NCBI RefSeq assembly: GCF_001640805.2
Contig: NC_066853.1
Coordinates: 19,181,242-19,245,241 of the forward strand
Direction: 5' to 3'
DNA length: 64,000 nt
From: Lates calcarifer
Taxonomy: Eukaryota; Chordata; Actinopteri; Centropomidae
Part shown: positions 25,601 to 37,858 of the stretch, piece after piece
How the letters are laid out: each line of letters starts with the position of its first letter
Numbering within the stretch: the first letter of the stretch is position 1
The notes under the pieces: model-generated
Seen by the model: only the letters and a program-made list of their open reading frames with translations
What the model was told of the DNA's origin: nothing
The model's database searches: none
Made by a program: the position numbers and the translations under genes

Positions 25601-27569
25601 ACCATTATTCCTTTAGTTAGCAGTTCACACGGTGGGCAGCCATGGGACAAAAGGGCTGCCGCTTCTCCCTGTTCCTCTTCTCTCCAGTGCAGGTAGGACA
25701 CTCTCCTTTAAACATGAGCAGCGGCTGGGAGCAAACTCTGGATTTAATGTTGTTAAGTTCTCAGTCTGAATATGACAGGCGTTGTTTGCAACACTTAAAA
25801 GGGGAGTTTGAGGACATACCCCTGGTAGTGACTTTTCAACACAGTTAGGTGGCACTGGGAGAACAATGTCCTACACATATACCTGTATAATACTTGTAAC
25901 AATATTCTTTATAATTTTCAGGCAGAGCTTTATGATTTAAGGAGGAAGGCCCACCTTGTCACTAGAAATACTGTTTACTGTAAACGTTTAATTTTCTTCT
26001 CATCTTTGAAAATGATGAACCTGTGTTTAAAGAAATGACATTGTTTAATCTGGTTTTCTCTGGTTTAGAAGACACTACTTACTGTCATCTTAGGTTTGTT
26101 GTTTATTAGTTTTGAAAAGTTCATTTTAAACAAATGTATGTCCAGTGATGAAGGTTGTTGTCTTATAATTAAGTTTTATGAGAACACAATGTACAAAAGA
26201 GATTATAGTGTCCCAGGCTTCAGGATCTTCCTTTCGCCCTGCAGGCAAACCTTGCTCTGTCGCCCACTGCTCTGCTGCCTACGCCCAAGAGCCCTGAGGG
26301 GAAGCTGCAGTCGGCACCATTGTCCCCCACCACGACCTGCAGCCCACAGAGCCCACAGAGCCCTCTGAGCCCCACCCTGAGGTCCTCGCGCCTGTCCAGT
26401 GAGGAGGAGGATCCCGTTGGCTTCGACAGCCCTCCCGAAGGCGCCCCGCTACCGAGCATCAACAAGGTAAATATATGGACACGTGCAGAGCTGCACATGA
26501 GCCTGACAATATTAAGAATAAATAGATCTGGGCTATTTGTTACAGCATGTCATTATAATGCAGCTGCACAGGGTTTTTCTTGTATTACTGTAAGTATCAG
26601 GTTGTTCAGCATGATGTACTCAAAATGTACTCTTGACTCTTCCATTCTAATATTTTTTGCACACTGGCTCTGAGTCACCAAGGGACAAACATGAGCTGCT
26701 GTCACATTGAGATCCTGTGAAGTGTTTACTCACGCTATTCGCCGAGTGAGCTGTGACATCACAGCCGGACACATGGGTCCTCATACCCGCTGACGTATTT
26801 CTTAGTGGGTGTTCAGCATCTTCTGTTTAAGCAGGCCTTGGCTAAGCTGGAGCAAGATGCCACTGTAGTGCATTAGTGCTGCTGCAAGGGGGATTGAGGA
26901 CGTAATCCCCTTAGCCTAGTTAAGAGTCCCTAGGTACCTTTCTGTGCACACATATGCTGATTAGACTTGGGCAGTTAGTAGAAACCTTTTAATCATACAA
27001 ATTAATTGACATGAAATAATAATTCTTCCCCTTTTTGAAATATGTGACATTTGCACTGTCTTATAGATCAGATATTTTTTTTCGCGTAAAAACTTAACCT
27101 AAATTACCTGTTCTGTCTCTTCCTTATTTTTTCCACACAGACTCGTGCACGACTATCATTCAAGAGGCGCCCGCCCACGAGACAGCACAGGAGGTCAGCT
27201 GGAGAGGAGGCAGGAGCGTTCGGGAACGGTCTGTCCCCCAGTGAACAATACAGCCCGAAAGAAAATGGGGACAAGGAGCAGATTTCCGACAGCCCAGCAG
27301 AGGAAGCTGAATGTGGGCAACTGAGCAGTCTGGAAGAAGCTGAAGACAAGGACAGGGACTGTGGACTGACAGAGGACAAGGTAGCAAAGAGTGACCCAGA
27401 CAGTAACGGAGATCCAGAGGTGGAGCTGGAAGCAGAACAAGCCCGGGGTTCGGGGGCTTCGGAGGAGAAGCAGCAACCTTCAGAACCTTGCCCTGCTGAG
27501 ATGATGGAAGGCAATGTTAAGACAGAAGAGGGGCAGGAGGAGATGCCTCAGGAGGCACACCAGGAATGA
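13669..27569 (+). CDS. rcsd1: CapZ-interacting protein (RCSD domain-containing 1)
   Basis: The product is a cytoplasmic phosphoprotein that binds actin capping protein CapZ and is linked to stress-kinase control of actin. Coding exons are probably 13669-13674 (ATG GAG), then 24354-24440, 24618-24689, 25241-25309, 26245-26466 and 27141-27569. All junctions are phase 0 with GT/AG ends, giving 294 residues against about 416 in human. Family hallmarks are PSVAELAGRF near the N-terminus, RRPPCSL in exon 3, FKIKMKNSPIIEKLQANL across exons 4 and 5, and FDSPPEG, then KRRPP at the start of exon 6. The middle is Ser/Pro-rich, with many SP sites. The C-terminus is acidic, Glu-rich and presumably disordered. 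Exons 2-6 are firm. The two-codon first exon is inferred from a good Kozak ATG abutting a GTAACA donor. The zebrafish homologue is known as duboraya. Which teleost duplicate this is cannot be told here. Confidence 0.9.
14171..14192. repeat. (CA)11 microsatellite
   Basis: An uninterrupted CA dinucleotide run within the presumed first intron of rcsd1. Confidence 0.9.
15844..15864. promoter_or_regulatory. Inverted CCAAT box plus consensus CRE
   Basis: The perfect palindromic CRE TGACGTCA lies at 15857-15864. An ATTGG, which is a CCAAT box on the minus strand, lies at about 15844-15848. This spacing is typical of cAMP/ATF-responsive promoters. It sits inside the presumed first intron of rcsd1 and could mark an internal promoter or enhancer. 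Sequence match only. Confidence 0.3.
19120..19250. mobile_element. Teleost interspersed repeat fragment with CATC-type tail
   Basis: A short CCAT/CATC tandem run at 19126-19150 is followed by 'ggctggagccaatcccagct' and 'ggtggggtacaccccggaca'. This combination is characteristic of a widespread interspersed repeat in fish genomes. The tandem CATC run resembles the simple-repeat tail of a LINE-type element read on the opposite strand. Only a fragment remains. The class assignment is from memory and tentative. Confidence 0.6.
20221..20246. repeat. CG/CA dinucleotide microsatellite
   Basis: Alternating CG units pass into about ten CA units. This purine-pyrimidine alternation could adopt Z-DNA. 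Confidence 0.9.
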
Positions 27570-28248
27570 AATGACAGGGTGTGAACTGTGAATGTTTACT
27601 TTAAGAAAAAAATATATATACGTGTAAGTTATTCAGTGCTTTGATTAAGAGAACTCCTCAGAAAGAGTTCATCTGTTCATTTGTTGGTACCCCCTCTGTT
27701 TTAATACCCTCTGCCGCCCTCTCCAGGCTGTATACAGAACAGGTCTATACACACTGGAGAGTTCCGAGAAGCAGCTGTTGCTCTGCACATGGGAATAAGC
27801 ATCACTGTTTATACTGCATCCATGATCAGAGGAAATTACCTTCATGTTGTAATAAGTCTGCATGACCAGACTCCTATTTTTGTGACAAACAGACTCTTTG
27901 TTGTCTTTACTGAGATGTGACACAAGTCAGAGACATTGTTAACAATGCACTTCCACGTTTCTGTCGCATACACAGATCTTTCAAAATACCCAAATGCTGG
28001 GTTGGCAAAAGACAAAAAACTAATATTAGATTTCATATATATATTAGCAGATAAATATCCTGGCATCGTACTAGACCTCTATCACTTTAAGTTCAAATTA
28101 TTATTAAACTTTGCTTTATTTTCTCTTGATGTATGTTGAGTCAACATCTCTGCTTGTCTCCTATTTTGTATACTCTAAAGTATATAAATCACAGTGCTAC
28201 TGTGGAGTGGCTCAGGTCCTCAGAGATTATGCATAGAAATATTAAGAA

Positions 28249-28254
28249 AATAAA
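28249..28254 (+). terminator. rcsd1: Candidate rcsd1 poly-A signal
   Basis: A canonical AATAAA lies 680 bp after the rcsd1 stop codon and is followed by T-rich sequence. It is a good candidate because no better-placed canonical hexamer is seen in this interval. Confidence 0.4.
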
Positions 28255-29632
28255 CAACTTCCTTCTTCTGTAAAGAAAATTTCATGTTACATGTGTTTTT
28301 TTAATCATCTCAAACCTTGATGACAATTGCTTGCTAAGGACAATGTTGTGTGTGCTGGGAAGTCTTCATTCAGGATGAGGGCACAAAAGCTGAAAGATTT
28401 TACAATTAGATGTTTTGTGTGATGATAATGGATGGCACTGTCCAAATGCAGATAACCCTTGCACACCTGAGGAACACCCACATGGGTGATTCCAGTTATT
28501 TTCTGTGTCTGTGTGACTTGATTATTGCTGTTAGTGTGGCTGTCATTATTAATAACTCTTATACACAGGACAGGGACACATCTTCCACTATAGCTCTGCC
28601 TATTTTCAAACTGAGGCTGAGGTCAGAGGTGGTGTGAATGCAAGGCCTTTAAAATCAAAATTCTATTAAACATATAAGCATATTAAATGATTTCTAAATA
28701 AAATTTTAATATCTCTACATATAATCTTATCTTTTAAGGACATAATGAGCCTGTTCCTGTGGGCATCATTACCATGGTGTGTAAACCAAGGGAAACACTT
28801 GTTGAGAGTAATTCAAGCTGGTTTTTCTGTGAACTGTGCTGGCCTCTGCTGGTATTCATTATGAACTACAATTGCAGAATTGGGATAATAATAAACTGTA
28901 TCGCTGTCCCCTGTAATCAGTGGGCAACCGTAACCCTATGCAACTTGACTTAAATATGTATCTAATATCAAGAATGGCTATTAATTAGTTAATTCTCAAG
29001 CCCAAATTTTTACATTTCCCAATTGATTGTTTTAATCAGAATAAGGTTAAAAGTGTAGTGGCAGGTGACGCCTAGAGGAATTCATGCACTGTAAATGTGT
29101 AAACAAAATAGCTGAAAAACCAGCAAGTCTTTAACGCCAGCATGACCGAAAAATAACTCAAAATTTCTGTTAAAAATAGCTTCAACTTGTTATCATACTA
29201 CTAAAACAGCAGCCAACGGTCATTTTGAAGCAGTGTTCTTTGGTTAAGTAAATATTTAACCAAAATGGCACTCAGTAGAGCGCATATCTCTGTCAATCCT
29301 ACACATGTCATTCTAACTAATAGAAAAATAAAATGAAAAATGAAGTAGTCTGATAACATAAATGATTTATTTGTCATAAAACACAGTGGGCTAAGTCATA
29401 GTAGGTATGGGAGGTCATGTAAAATACATCTCACTCTGCTGGTGCTATATGCACTTTTACTTAGAATTGTTTATAATAACATACAACTAAAGTAACTGGA
29501 GTGTAAAGGGATTCAGTCATAGATGTCAACACCATAAATCTGTCTGACTTGTTATATCCAGGTGCATTTATCATTTCTTGAGAAATTGACGAAAATGTGT
29601 GAAAATGCCTTATTTTACAATGTTAAAGAAAG

Positions 29633-29633
<1 letters not shown>

Positions 29634-29697
<64 letters not shown>
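29634..29697. repeat. Compound (GT)n-(AT)n-(AC)n microsatellite
   Basis: About sixteen GT units, nine AT units and six AC units follow one another. The GT and AC arms are complementary, so the tract forms an imperfect inverted repeat able to make a hairpin or cruciform with an AT loop. Confidence 0.95.
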
Positions 29698-29786
29698 AAC
29701 ATACGTTGATGCCCCATCTATCAAGTTTGGTGCAAAGTGAGCAGATACTTACTTACTTGCGTAATCCTGCTTACAAATAAACAAGC

Positions 29787-29808
29787 AAACAACAACAACA
29801 ACAACAAC

Positions 29809-29861
<53 letters not shown>

Positions 29862-29866
29862 CAAAA
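29787..29866. repeat. (AAC)n(AAT)n trinucleotide repeat
   Basis: AAC units are followed by about sixteen AAT units and then AAC units again. In one frame this reads as a poly-asparagine ORF, which is an artefact of the repeat. Confidence 0.95.
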
Positions 29867-30419
29867 CAAAACAAAGAGACACAGGTGAAAATATAGCCTT
29901 AACAATGGAGCGCTTGCTTCAAATACCTATACAGTGTGAATTTAAGAAAGTTTTTACACGCGAATTACTGTTATATTAAACTTCATAACATGTAACAGTA
30001 AGGTTGATTATGAATCACAGAACACTGAGTGATGTTAAATCCAAGAAAACGAGTTGTGTCATGTTCTGCCGAAGTTTCCTCCCCCGCTTTCTTAACTTGA
30101 CGACGCCTCCCAACGTCAGCAGCACCGAAACTTCAAGGAAACTCACCTGTCTTGCTGGCAGGGACAAAGGGGTTCGACAAGACACTAATGGCTTCGTCTT
30201 GGGGAAGGTAGGGGACAAGCTGTCGACGTTTTGCTGAGTGACCTGCTGCTTTTGAGGAATTGCTGCCTTTTAGAACCGCAGCTGGGACGTTTATGGGCCC
30301 GCTGAACAGTGTGGTTTCGTTATCAAAAGTCAGCACAAAGGACCCGCATTTCCGGGTTAGAAGTTGGAATTGGCTATCGATAAAACTCCCATATTACTCT
30401 GCGCATAAAACAAACCAGC

Positions 30420-30485
30420 ATGGAGTTTCAGATGCAGCCCATTACGAGGAATGGGAACGATGGCGCAAATTCTTCGTCCAAATGA
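30420..30485 (+). other. Upstream ORF overlapping the c3orf52 start
   Basis: An ATG at 30420 opens a 21-codon frame that ends at TGA 30483-30485. It runs past the presumed main start at 30451, in a different frame. The whole uORF lies within the first exon as modelled. Such an overlapping uORF would be expected to lower translation of the main frame. It is seen in the sequence; the effect is inferred and depends on where transcription starts. Confidence 0.45.
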
Positions 30486-33324
30486 ACGGGTGAGTTCATG
30501 AGATGAGCAAATGAGAGTTTATGTTTAGTAGCCTAATAATGGAAATAATTGTAATACTTAATAGAAGCACACAATATCTACATCTATAATTGCCCTACAT
30601 ACTCACATCTAACTTTTTAACCATGTAACATCAGAGCTGAAACCACCAGTCAATTAATCAAATAAAATTCTATATCTTTATAATCTGGATATGTATGAAA
30701 CAAACAACCTGAGGATGTCACCTCAGGCTTTGTGAAACTGCAATGCCATGTTTCACAATTTCTGATGTTTAATAGACGAAACTAATCACTGAATTGAGAA
30801 AATATTCAAGAGATAAATTGATGATTAAAATAATCTGCAATCATAACTTTAAGTCACATATATCATAATCATTTTGCATGAAAATTGCCATTGTGATGTT
30901 TGGCATGGTACAGTAATATTCCTTAATATCTGACTGCTCCCAGGTGACAGTGGGTAATGGAGGTGGTGCAGCCTACAGGATTCCTGATGCAACAGAAAGA
31001 GATGGGCTGCTTGGTGTACAGGTGAGCTTTCATCGATGTTATCCTCTAGTTTATCTGGTGGTTTGTTTTGTTTTGTTGTGAACCGTCTGTTCAGAAGAAG
31101 AAGAATAGAATAGCACATACACTCTGTTAAAAAGGGAGCTCTCCTCTCCATGGCAACAATGTGTTAGGAAGGTGACATATGTCTGATGTGTCTTTTTTGT
31201 TTTCTCAGGCTGGTACTAACGGGGAGGCGATACCCTCTGTCCATGCTGCAGAAGCTCAAAGGAGAAATATATACACAGCACAAGAGGTATGAAGACATTT
31301 AGTAAAACACGTCTGCAATTTTTTGAGAATTTCCTCCTTGGAATAAAGGAAGTGTAACTTTTGTGTTACCATGTGATAGCTCACTGAGGTTTTTCTCCCC
31401 ATCCATCCCCTGTCAATACACAAGACAATACACTCATAAATAATTTAAATGGATACTGTAGTAGTAAGACTTTTTCTTCACATGTCTTGATGCTTGTCAT
31501 CACAAACAAAGAACAATAGCTCTTCTACAGTGTAGTGTTTCTTGAATGACGTCTCATTAAAGTGATACTCCAGCCAAAATCTATCGTAAATATCAGACTT
31601 GAACCCCTATATATTGTAGCCATACCTTGACAAAGTTATTTCATTATGTTTCTAGGAAAGTGCCACATGCAGAATAAAGAGAGAGCTGAATGAGACTGTC
31701 TTCTGGAAACTCAAACTATGGATGATTTTTATCTTCATTTTTCTCCTCATGGTTGCTGTGATAATTATTTCACTGCTGGTCTGCTCAGGTAAAGTTTTAT
31801 GATGAATGGTTTGTATATTGAGGAGTGTTAGATTATGTTACATTTAGTAAGTGACTGAACACTCTTTCAAAGACTTTATCATACTTGAAAGTACAAATGT
31901 TACGAGGCCAGTTAAAGGCCAAAGCATATGTTATTAGGCAATGCTCATGAGTTTAACATCAACACTTGCAATGAGACTGCAGACTACTTCAGAAATATAT
32001 ACAATGCAAAGACAGTGATAACATCTTATGCCAGAAATTATACTGATTAAGTACTTTTTTCCCTCCATTCTCTCTCTGAGCAGCAGTCCATGAGGACGAG
32101 GATGAGAAGTTTGACCCTTCGTTGTTTACAGTTCCTCGTTATTTCAATGGGAACTTCCAGCTGCCCAATATGGTCTTCACAGAGGAACTTTTCACCCTCT
32201 CCTCCAATAATAGCCAAGCACTTATTGCTGAACTTCAAGAAAAGGTTTGGCCAATTATTACCTGTATTTCCAATAATGTAACAATTCATCTTAAATGATT
32301 GTGTATATATTTAACTCAGAGGATAATTACAAATGTACAAACTGTGGAATATGTTGGCAAACATTATAGAATTGACTTGTATAGACACTGTTTCTTTCTT
32401 TTGCTGTAGCGTAATTTGTTACCTAGCAACAACACCCATGTCAACATCATGAATAGAAAATTTGCATGATGCATACAGAGAAATAGCTTGATACATAACA
32501 ACTGGGGGGAAGATGCGGGGGCATTATGCACAGTAAGAGAATTACAGTTTCAGGCAAGATAGATTTACTTTCATTTGACATTTTGCTAAAACCTTCTAAG
32601 TTACTCTAATTTTAACCACATTATAGAATCACATTTCACACGTTAGTCGTATTTGGTTTTTGTTTAGTGTGAGAACTGCTTAGCTGATTTCCTCCACAAC
32701 TGAGGGTGACAACTGTACATTATGTAGGTGTAAAAGTCAACACCAAACATCTTCTAAACTGAGACAGTAATGCCACAAGTTTCATAAAACAAAAACCGCT
32801 GATTGACACTGCTTTTGCCAACGGCTGAAAGCCCTAATTAGCTGGTTTACTGAGAATTCAAATCAAAAGCCTTCAGCAGCAGAATAAAGCTCAGGCCAAA
32901 TTGAAAGTAGGTTTTTTATCAGCCAAACTGTTTCATTCTCATTGTTTGCCTCTGCATGTTTCAACGTGCCGCACCCAGCTAGCTGACCTCTACACATCCT
33001 CCCCTGCCCTGGGGCGATACTTCTCCAAGGCTGTGATATTTGCTTTCCGGTAAACAAACATCACCCTCTCTACATCAGACGCTGCCTTTTGTCAATCCAC
33101 GTGGAGTTTCAGGACTTCTGTTTTATTCTTCCCACAGGAACGGCTCGGTCATAGCTGACTACCAGCTGACATTTCTCATGCCTGAAGAGGAGCAGGATCA
33201 GCTGAGAAACTTTACTCTGAGCAGGGCGATGGTATACAACGTGTTCAGGCAATTTCTGTATGACCAGGAGGCAGACACCTCTGCGTCGATGTACATTGAT
33301 CCCCTATCTCTGAACATGTTTTGA
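30451..33324 (+). CDS. c3orf52: TPA-induced transmembrane protein homologue (C3orf52/TTMP)
   Basis: The product is a type II-like single-pass membrane protein of poorly defined function. Seven coding exons are 30451-30489, 30944-31021, 31209-31286, 31656-31788, 32084-32244, 32979-33049 and 33138-33324. All have GT/AG ends and compatible phases and give 248 residues (human about 217). The N-terminal 85 residues are poorly conserved and presumably cytosolic. One hydrophobic segment covers about residues 88-108, preceded by WKLKLW, matching the CKLWMI region of human TTMP. An acidic HEDEDE follows it. The C-terminal luminal part has LADLYTSSPALGRYF, closely matching the human LTDVYSTSPSLSRYF, and Asn-glycosylation sites such as NGS and NFT. 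The ATG at 30451 was chosen because the earlier ATG at 30420 stops before the donor; an ATG at 30460 is also possible. Homology is firm in exons 4-7 and weaker for exons 1-3. Confidence 0.85.
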
Positions 33325-36300
33325 AGACAGTGCTGGCAATTATCCACAAACAGACTGGGAAACCAGAATATCTTGCTTTCTTTATCATTTAAGTGAGATA
33401 CTCATGAAACACTAAACTTCCTATGGCAGCGCGGGTGCTGACAGCATATGATTTGACAGACTTCAGTGTGATCTTCCCACGAGTTGTAGAAATGCATAAT
33501 ATTCATTACCACAGGAAGCTACGCAGCCACAGTCACACAAACGCACCATGTTTGTGGGGTTGTATGTAGCTCATATAGATGAAGGCTCTGAAGACTATTC
33601 TTAATCAAATCAATCCACAGTGCAGGATTTGTCAGGTAAAACTGACATCTAACCTCTGTCAAACTGAGAATAACAGCAACAATCAGTGTTTTGGTAAGTA
33701 TATGAAATATTTTTTTCCTTCTGTATTATACATTTTGTTGTGTTTTCCAGTGCCTTGTTCAACTACAAGTTTATTAATTGTAAGAGTGCTGATGTAAATG
33801 TCATTGCTGTTATTATTTGTATTCATTCCCTGGCTACCACTGTAATTTTGTGTGTGACTGTATGTATGTAAGAAAAACCAGTAGCTGGTTAAGTGTTTTT
33901 TAATGGAAATACAAATGTTTGTATTTGCATATCTGTGCCATTATTCTGTGTCATCAGACATGATTTGCAAACTCAAACTGTGGAACGCTGTAAAAACATT
34001 TGCATAGAAAGCGACAAACGCTGTAGGGAAATCAGTCTGAGGGACCTGTACAGGGAAATAAGCCTGCTGGAGCTATCACTTTGTAAGTGAAGGCTATGCA
34101 TGTCCATGTAAAACCATATATTTTATACACAAAGAAATTATAATTGTGCAGTATATCACTAAATGCATCTTTTTTTTTTACATTTATATTTCTCTGACAT
34201 TTTGTTTGACATATACAGCAGGGCACAGTTTTATTCTTTGTTGTTGAACAGTAGAGGGAGTACATGCCCCACATGCAGCTGCTACTGTTTCCTTTGTTTT
34301 TCCTCACCTGCTTTCTCTGGCTCTGTTTGCAGAGAACCATTGAGAATTTACATTGATATCCTCATCTTAAGTAGAATAAGTAGCAGGTTGTTGCAGTTAA
34401 TGGTATGGGCAATATATAACACATTTATTAAGTAGTAACTGTGTAAGTATGTCAGATTGCAATCTGTTTCCTGGCAGTAATCATGTCAACATATCGGTCC
34501 TATAATAAGATTACAGCAGTGATCAGTGTTTATGCCAAATTGTCTGGTTCCAAACAGTTGTTCTATCACCAGATGGTTATTAATTACTCATCATGTCAGC
34601 CGGTTGCACTCTACAAGACATCATGAAAAGAGTTCAAGCCTGAGCCAACTAAGACACTAATTGCCACGTTTAAAAAAAAAAATTATAATAATAATGTTTA
34701 AGGTTGATAGTAATGTTTTTTTGAAATAGTCATGTAAGAAAAAATGTGTAAGGTCTACAATTTCTCAAATGAATATTTTTTCAGATACTGTATTTGTCAC
34801 TGCTGAAACTGTGAAGTTAATGTAAGAGTTATTGCTGTCATTCAGTTACACTATAACCTCACTACAACCATAATACCAAGATATTGTGCAAGTATGAGGT
34901 TGACGTGAGAATTATCTTTGAATGTAGGTTTTTGGGATTTTATATAAAATAAATTATCATTCTGATGACAGAGCGCATTAAAACACTTTCCACTGTCCAA
35001 TTTCAGTATATTTTTTAGTATATTTTTTTATTTTCACTGGAAGGCAAGGTTTAAGGAGATTTGATCTCAACGATCTAAGTTTTATTGAAGACTGTTTTGA
35101 AAAGACACAATTAAAATCACTTGAAAAGGAAAAGCACAAATTGTTAATAGTACTGTATGTGGAAGGAAATGCTGAGCTTTTTTTTCACATGCAGTTCTCA
35201 AATGTCCTTGCTCCATGACAGTCACATGCTTGTCAAAAGGTCACGTTTTAACAGTGCTGCAACAGAGAGGTTTCAACAGCTTATTACTGTACATGAAGCC
35301 AAAATCACTCCACCTGCTCTCTGAAATCTGCAAACATTGCAAATGTCAGGATAAACAAGTATAAACCTGCACATTTCTGTTTGGACTGAATTTATTGATT
35401 CAGACTGGACGACCTCTGTTGACTTAAACTGCTCTTTACTGTATTAAGGGGTTAGAGGGGATATTTTCTGCAGGGTGTTTATCTCTGTTCCATTAAAGTA
35501 AACACTTTTCTTAATCTATTGGCAGCAGTGAGAGATCATTTGCTAAGGCACAGGGCAGCAGCATGGATCCTGGTTGTGTCAACCTGATAGACTAGTAGAT
35601 TCTAGCTGCCTGTAGTCCACTGGTGGTCCATCTTGTCAATCCTATTTTGAGAGCTGTTAATCTTCTAAAGCCAGATTTACTATAATAAGCACTCTGAGCT
35701 TTGATAGCCTGGTTGGTTCAAACAGCACCACTCATGCCTCATTTGTGCTCATGAACCTCTGAGATCGGTCATGCAGAGCCACACTTAGGTCAGTCATGGG
35801 TCAACAGGGTGCCTGTTAAACATGTATTTATCCATTGTGAGATGTTCGTGTGAGATTTACCTTCATTCTCATATACTCAAACTCTAAACGCTCAAACGCT
35901 AATTCAGTATTAGTGTTACCATTTTTTATTTCTTAGCAGTAGTAGAAAAGTGGCAAAGACAGCTCTTTAAGCATAATACCTTTTTTGCTTGTTACTGATA
36001 CTTAGAGAAGAAGGAAACATGTGAACCCCCCTCACTCACCTGCATGTTGATATCACAAAGAAGATGTTTAAGTTATTTTGACCTGGCGGAGGCAAGTGGT
36101 GAATATAGAAAATTCTTTTCTATATTCATTTATATGAAACCATTCATTTTAGGTAAACTCAATGTACATTATGTTAAGGTGGATACAACAACAAATTTAA
36201 ATAAATAAAGTGCAAGAATAGCCACACTGACAACCACCCACATTCTGAAGCACACTGGCACACCACAAAACCATTCCACAAACACAAACCACACTCTCAC

Positions 36301-37858
36301 ACACACACCCTCAACAAATCTGGATCCTGGGTTAGAGAGACCGGATCTGAGAGGCCTGTCTGTTGGTGGTGAGTGAGTCAGAAATGCACTGAAAGAGGTA
36401 AAGTAGAGGAAAAGTAGATTTGTCGTTCTTTCTCTTACAAATATTTCTATTCTACTGTAGATATTAAAATACTGTACATCCAGGATCCAGGGAACAGTAT
36501 ATCCTGGCTATTGATGCTTAGCATATACTTTTATTATTAAATATTTACTTCAATCCAAATGAAACTATACTTATTTGTGTATTTAGCTCATATGTAATCT
36601 CATGTGTCCCAAATATATTGTCAATTTGTTGTAAACCAGCACAAAATCTTTGTATGCGCAGTGGTATGCACTCTCTCTCTCTCACTCTGCAGCAGCTCCT
36701 CAATAGTTCGACCTGAGCATTAGCAGCAGCCTTTTAGGCTATTAACTTAATTAGAAATTAAGAGTTAGATATTGTATTGAGTCATCAAATTGATAACATT
36801 TTTACTCTTTTATATTTTAACATAACTTTTATTCACTGTATCTTTGAGTCATACTTTAAAAACAGGATTACAGAAAACCATAGAAATGACAAGCCTTTAA
36901 TACTCATAACTCATAGCACAACAATGAAAAAAATCAAAATTATTAGCTTTTGGTGAAAATATTATAGTACTTTAATAGTACAAATATTTTCATGTTTCTC
37001 CTGTTTATTCAATGTACCATGTGTCTATATTTATCACAGATAATAATAACCTTTATGTAATATTTCATAAGAGGCTTAATGTATGTCTAGTAGCTCAGGA
37101 AATATCCTTTAGTCTGTTCATGTATGTAAAGAGGATAAGTCTGTTCCAAGAGGTTCTCCCCTGGTTAATTCCTGAGGAATCCCAGAGGTTTGTGATAACC
37201 TGTGTGGGCGGGCAGAATGCCAACAGCTATGTTTGCCTAAAGCTCTGTGATCAAACATAGATGACTTATTTGCACGCAGAAAAGAAATGTGATTGTGTAG
37301 ATGAGAATACAAATTAAGTGGTAATGAAAATTCAGTAAGTATTTAATAATAGTAATTATTCATTAATAATAAAGTGCAATATAAAAAAAGAAAATGAAAA
37401 AAACTAATCAATACTGAGACACAAATATGGGGGAGAAAAATTAAGGATGCAATGCAAATGCAACTCCCAGTCCCATAGTAGATATGGATTACAAAGCAAA
37501 GGTCATCAATGAAACTGTATCTCCCTGAGACAGTTCAAACCTGAGGGACTTCCTTTGTTGCATATTATAGTCCCAACTCCCAAGATATTGGCATCCTGCC
37601 TCTCTTCAGTCAAAGAGCATGCAATGTCCTGAGGTTCTAGGAAGACTTCTGCAGTTATCCCATTAACGGGTTATCTCTCCTTTTGGCTGTCCCAAGACTT
37701 AAAGATTAAGGCAGTTGCTGCATGAGGCTTCAGCCAGACCTCAGTGCTGCCAGTTCTCTGCACTAACACTGTCCTCTCAGCCTCCAGCTCCAGCTCCATC
37801 TCCAACTCTGCAAGCTCTCTGCAGGATTCTGGACAGAAATCACACCTCTGGAGGAATA
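33325..37858. other. Intergenic region between c3orf52 and the GCAP gene
   Basis: AT-rich sequence with no recognisable gene. The first 1.6 kb may be c3orf52 3' untranslated region, since an AATAAA occurs at 34948-34953. A CT-rich run lies at 36671-36686. The last few hundred bases hold the 5' flank and leader of the GCAP gene, including a GGATTA element at 37486. Confidence 0.55.
37486..37491 (+). promoter_or_regulatory. Possible OTX/CRX-type element upstream of the GCAP gene
   Basis: GGATTA, the reverse complement of the TAATCC core bound by CRX/OTX photoreceptor factors, lies about 370 bp upstream of the GCAP start codon. Such sites drive photoreceptor genes, which fits the gene's expected expression. 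A six-base match alone is weak evidence. Confidence 0.2.

Larger units (their letters stand above)
27570..30450. other. rcsd1 3' untranslated region and rcsd1-c3orf52 intergenic region
   Basis: The first 700 bases are probably the rcsd1 3' untranslated region, ending near the AATAAA at 28249-28254. The following sequence is AT-rich with two large microsatellites between 29634 and 29866. From about 30050 to 30450 the base composition becomes more CG-rich, as expected of the c3orf52 promoter and 5' untranslated region. No gene was recognised in between. Confidence 0.6.

Noticed and set aside
27104..27514. Minus-strand ORFs of 75-136 codons
   Set aside because: They are antisense to rcsd1 exon 6, which is firmly supported by homology and codon phase.
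29737..29979. ORF with a run of asparagines
   Set aside because: It is a translation of the AAC/AAT microsatellite.
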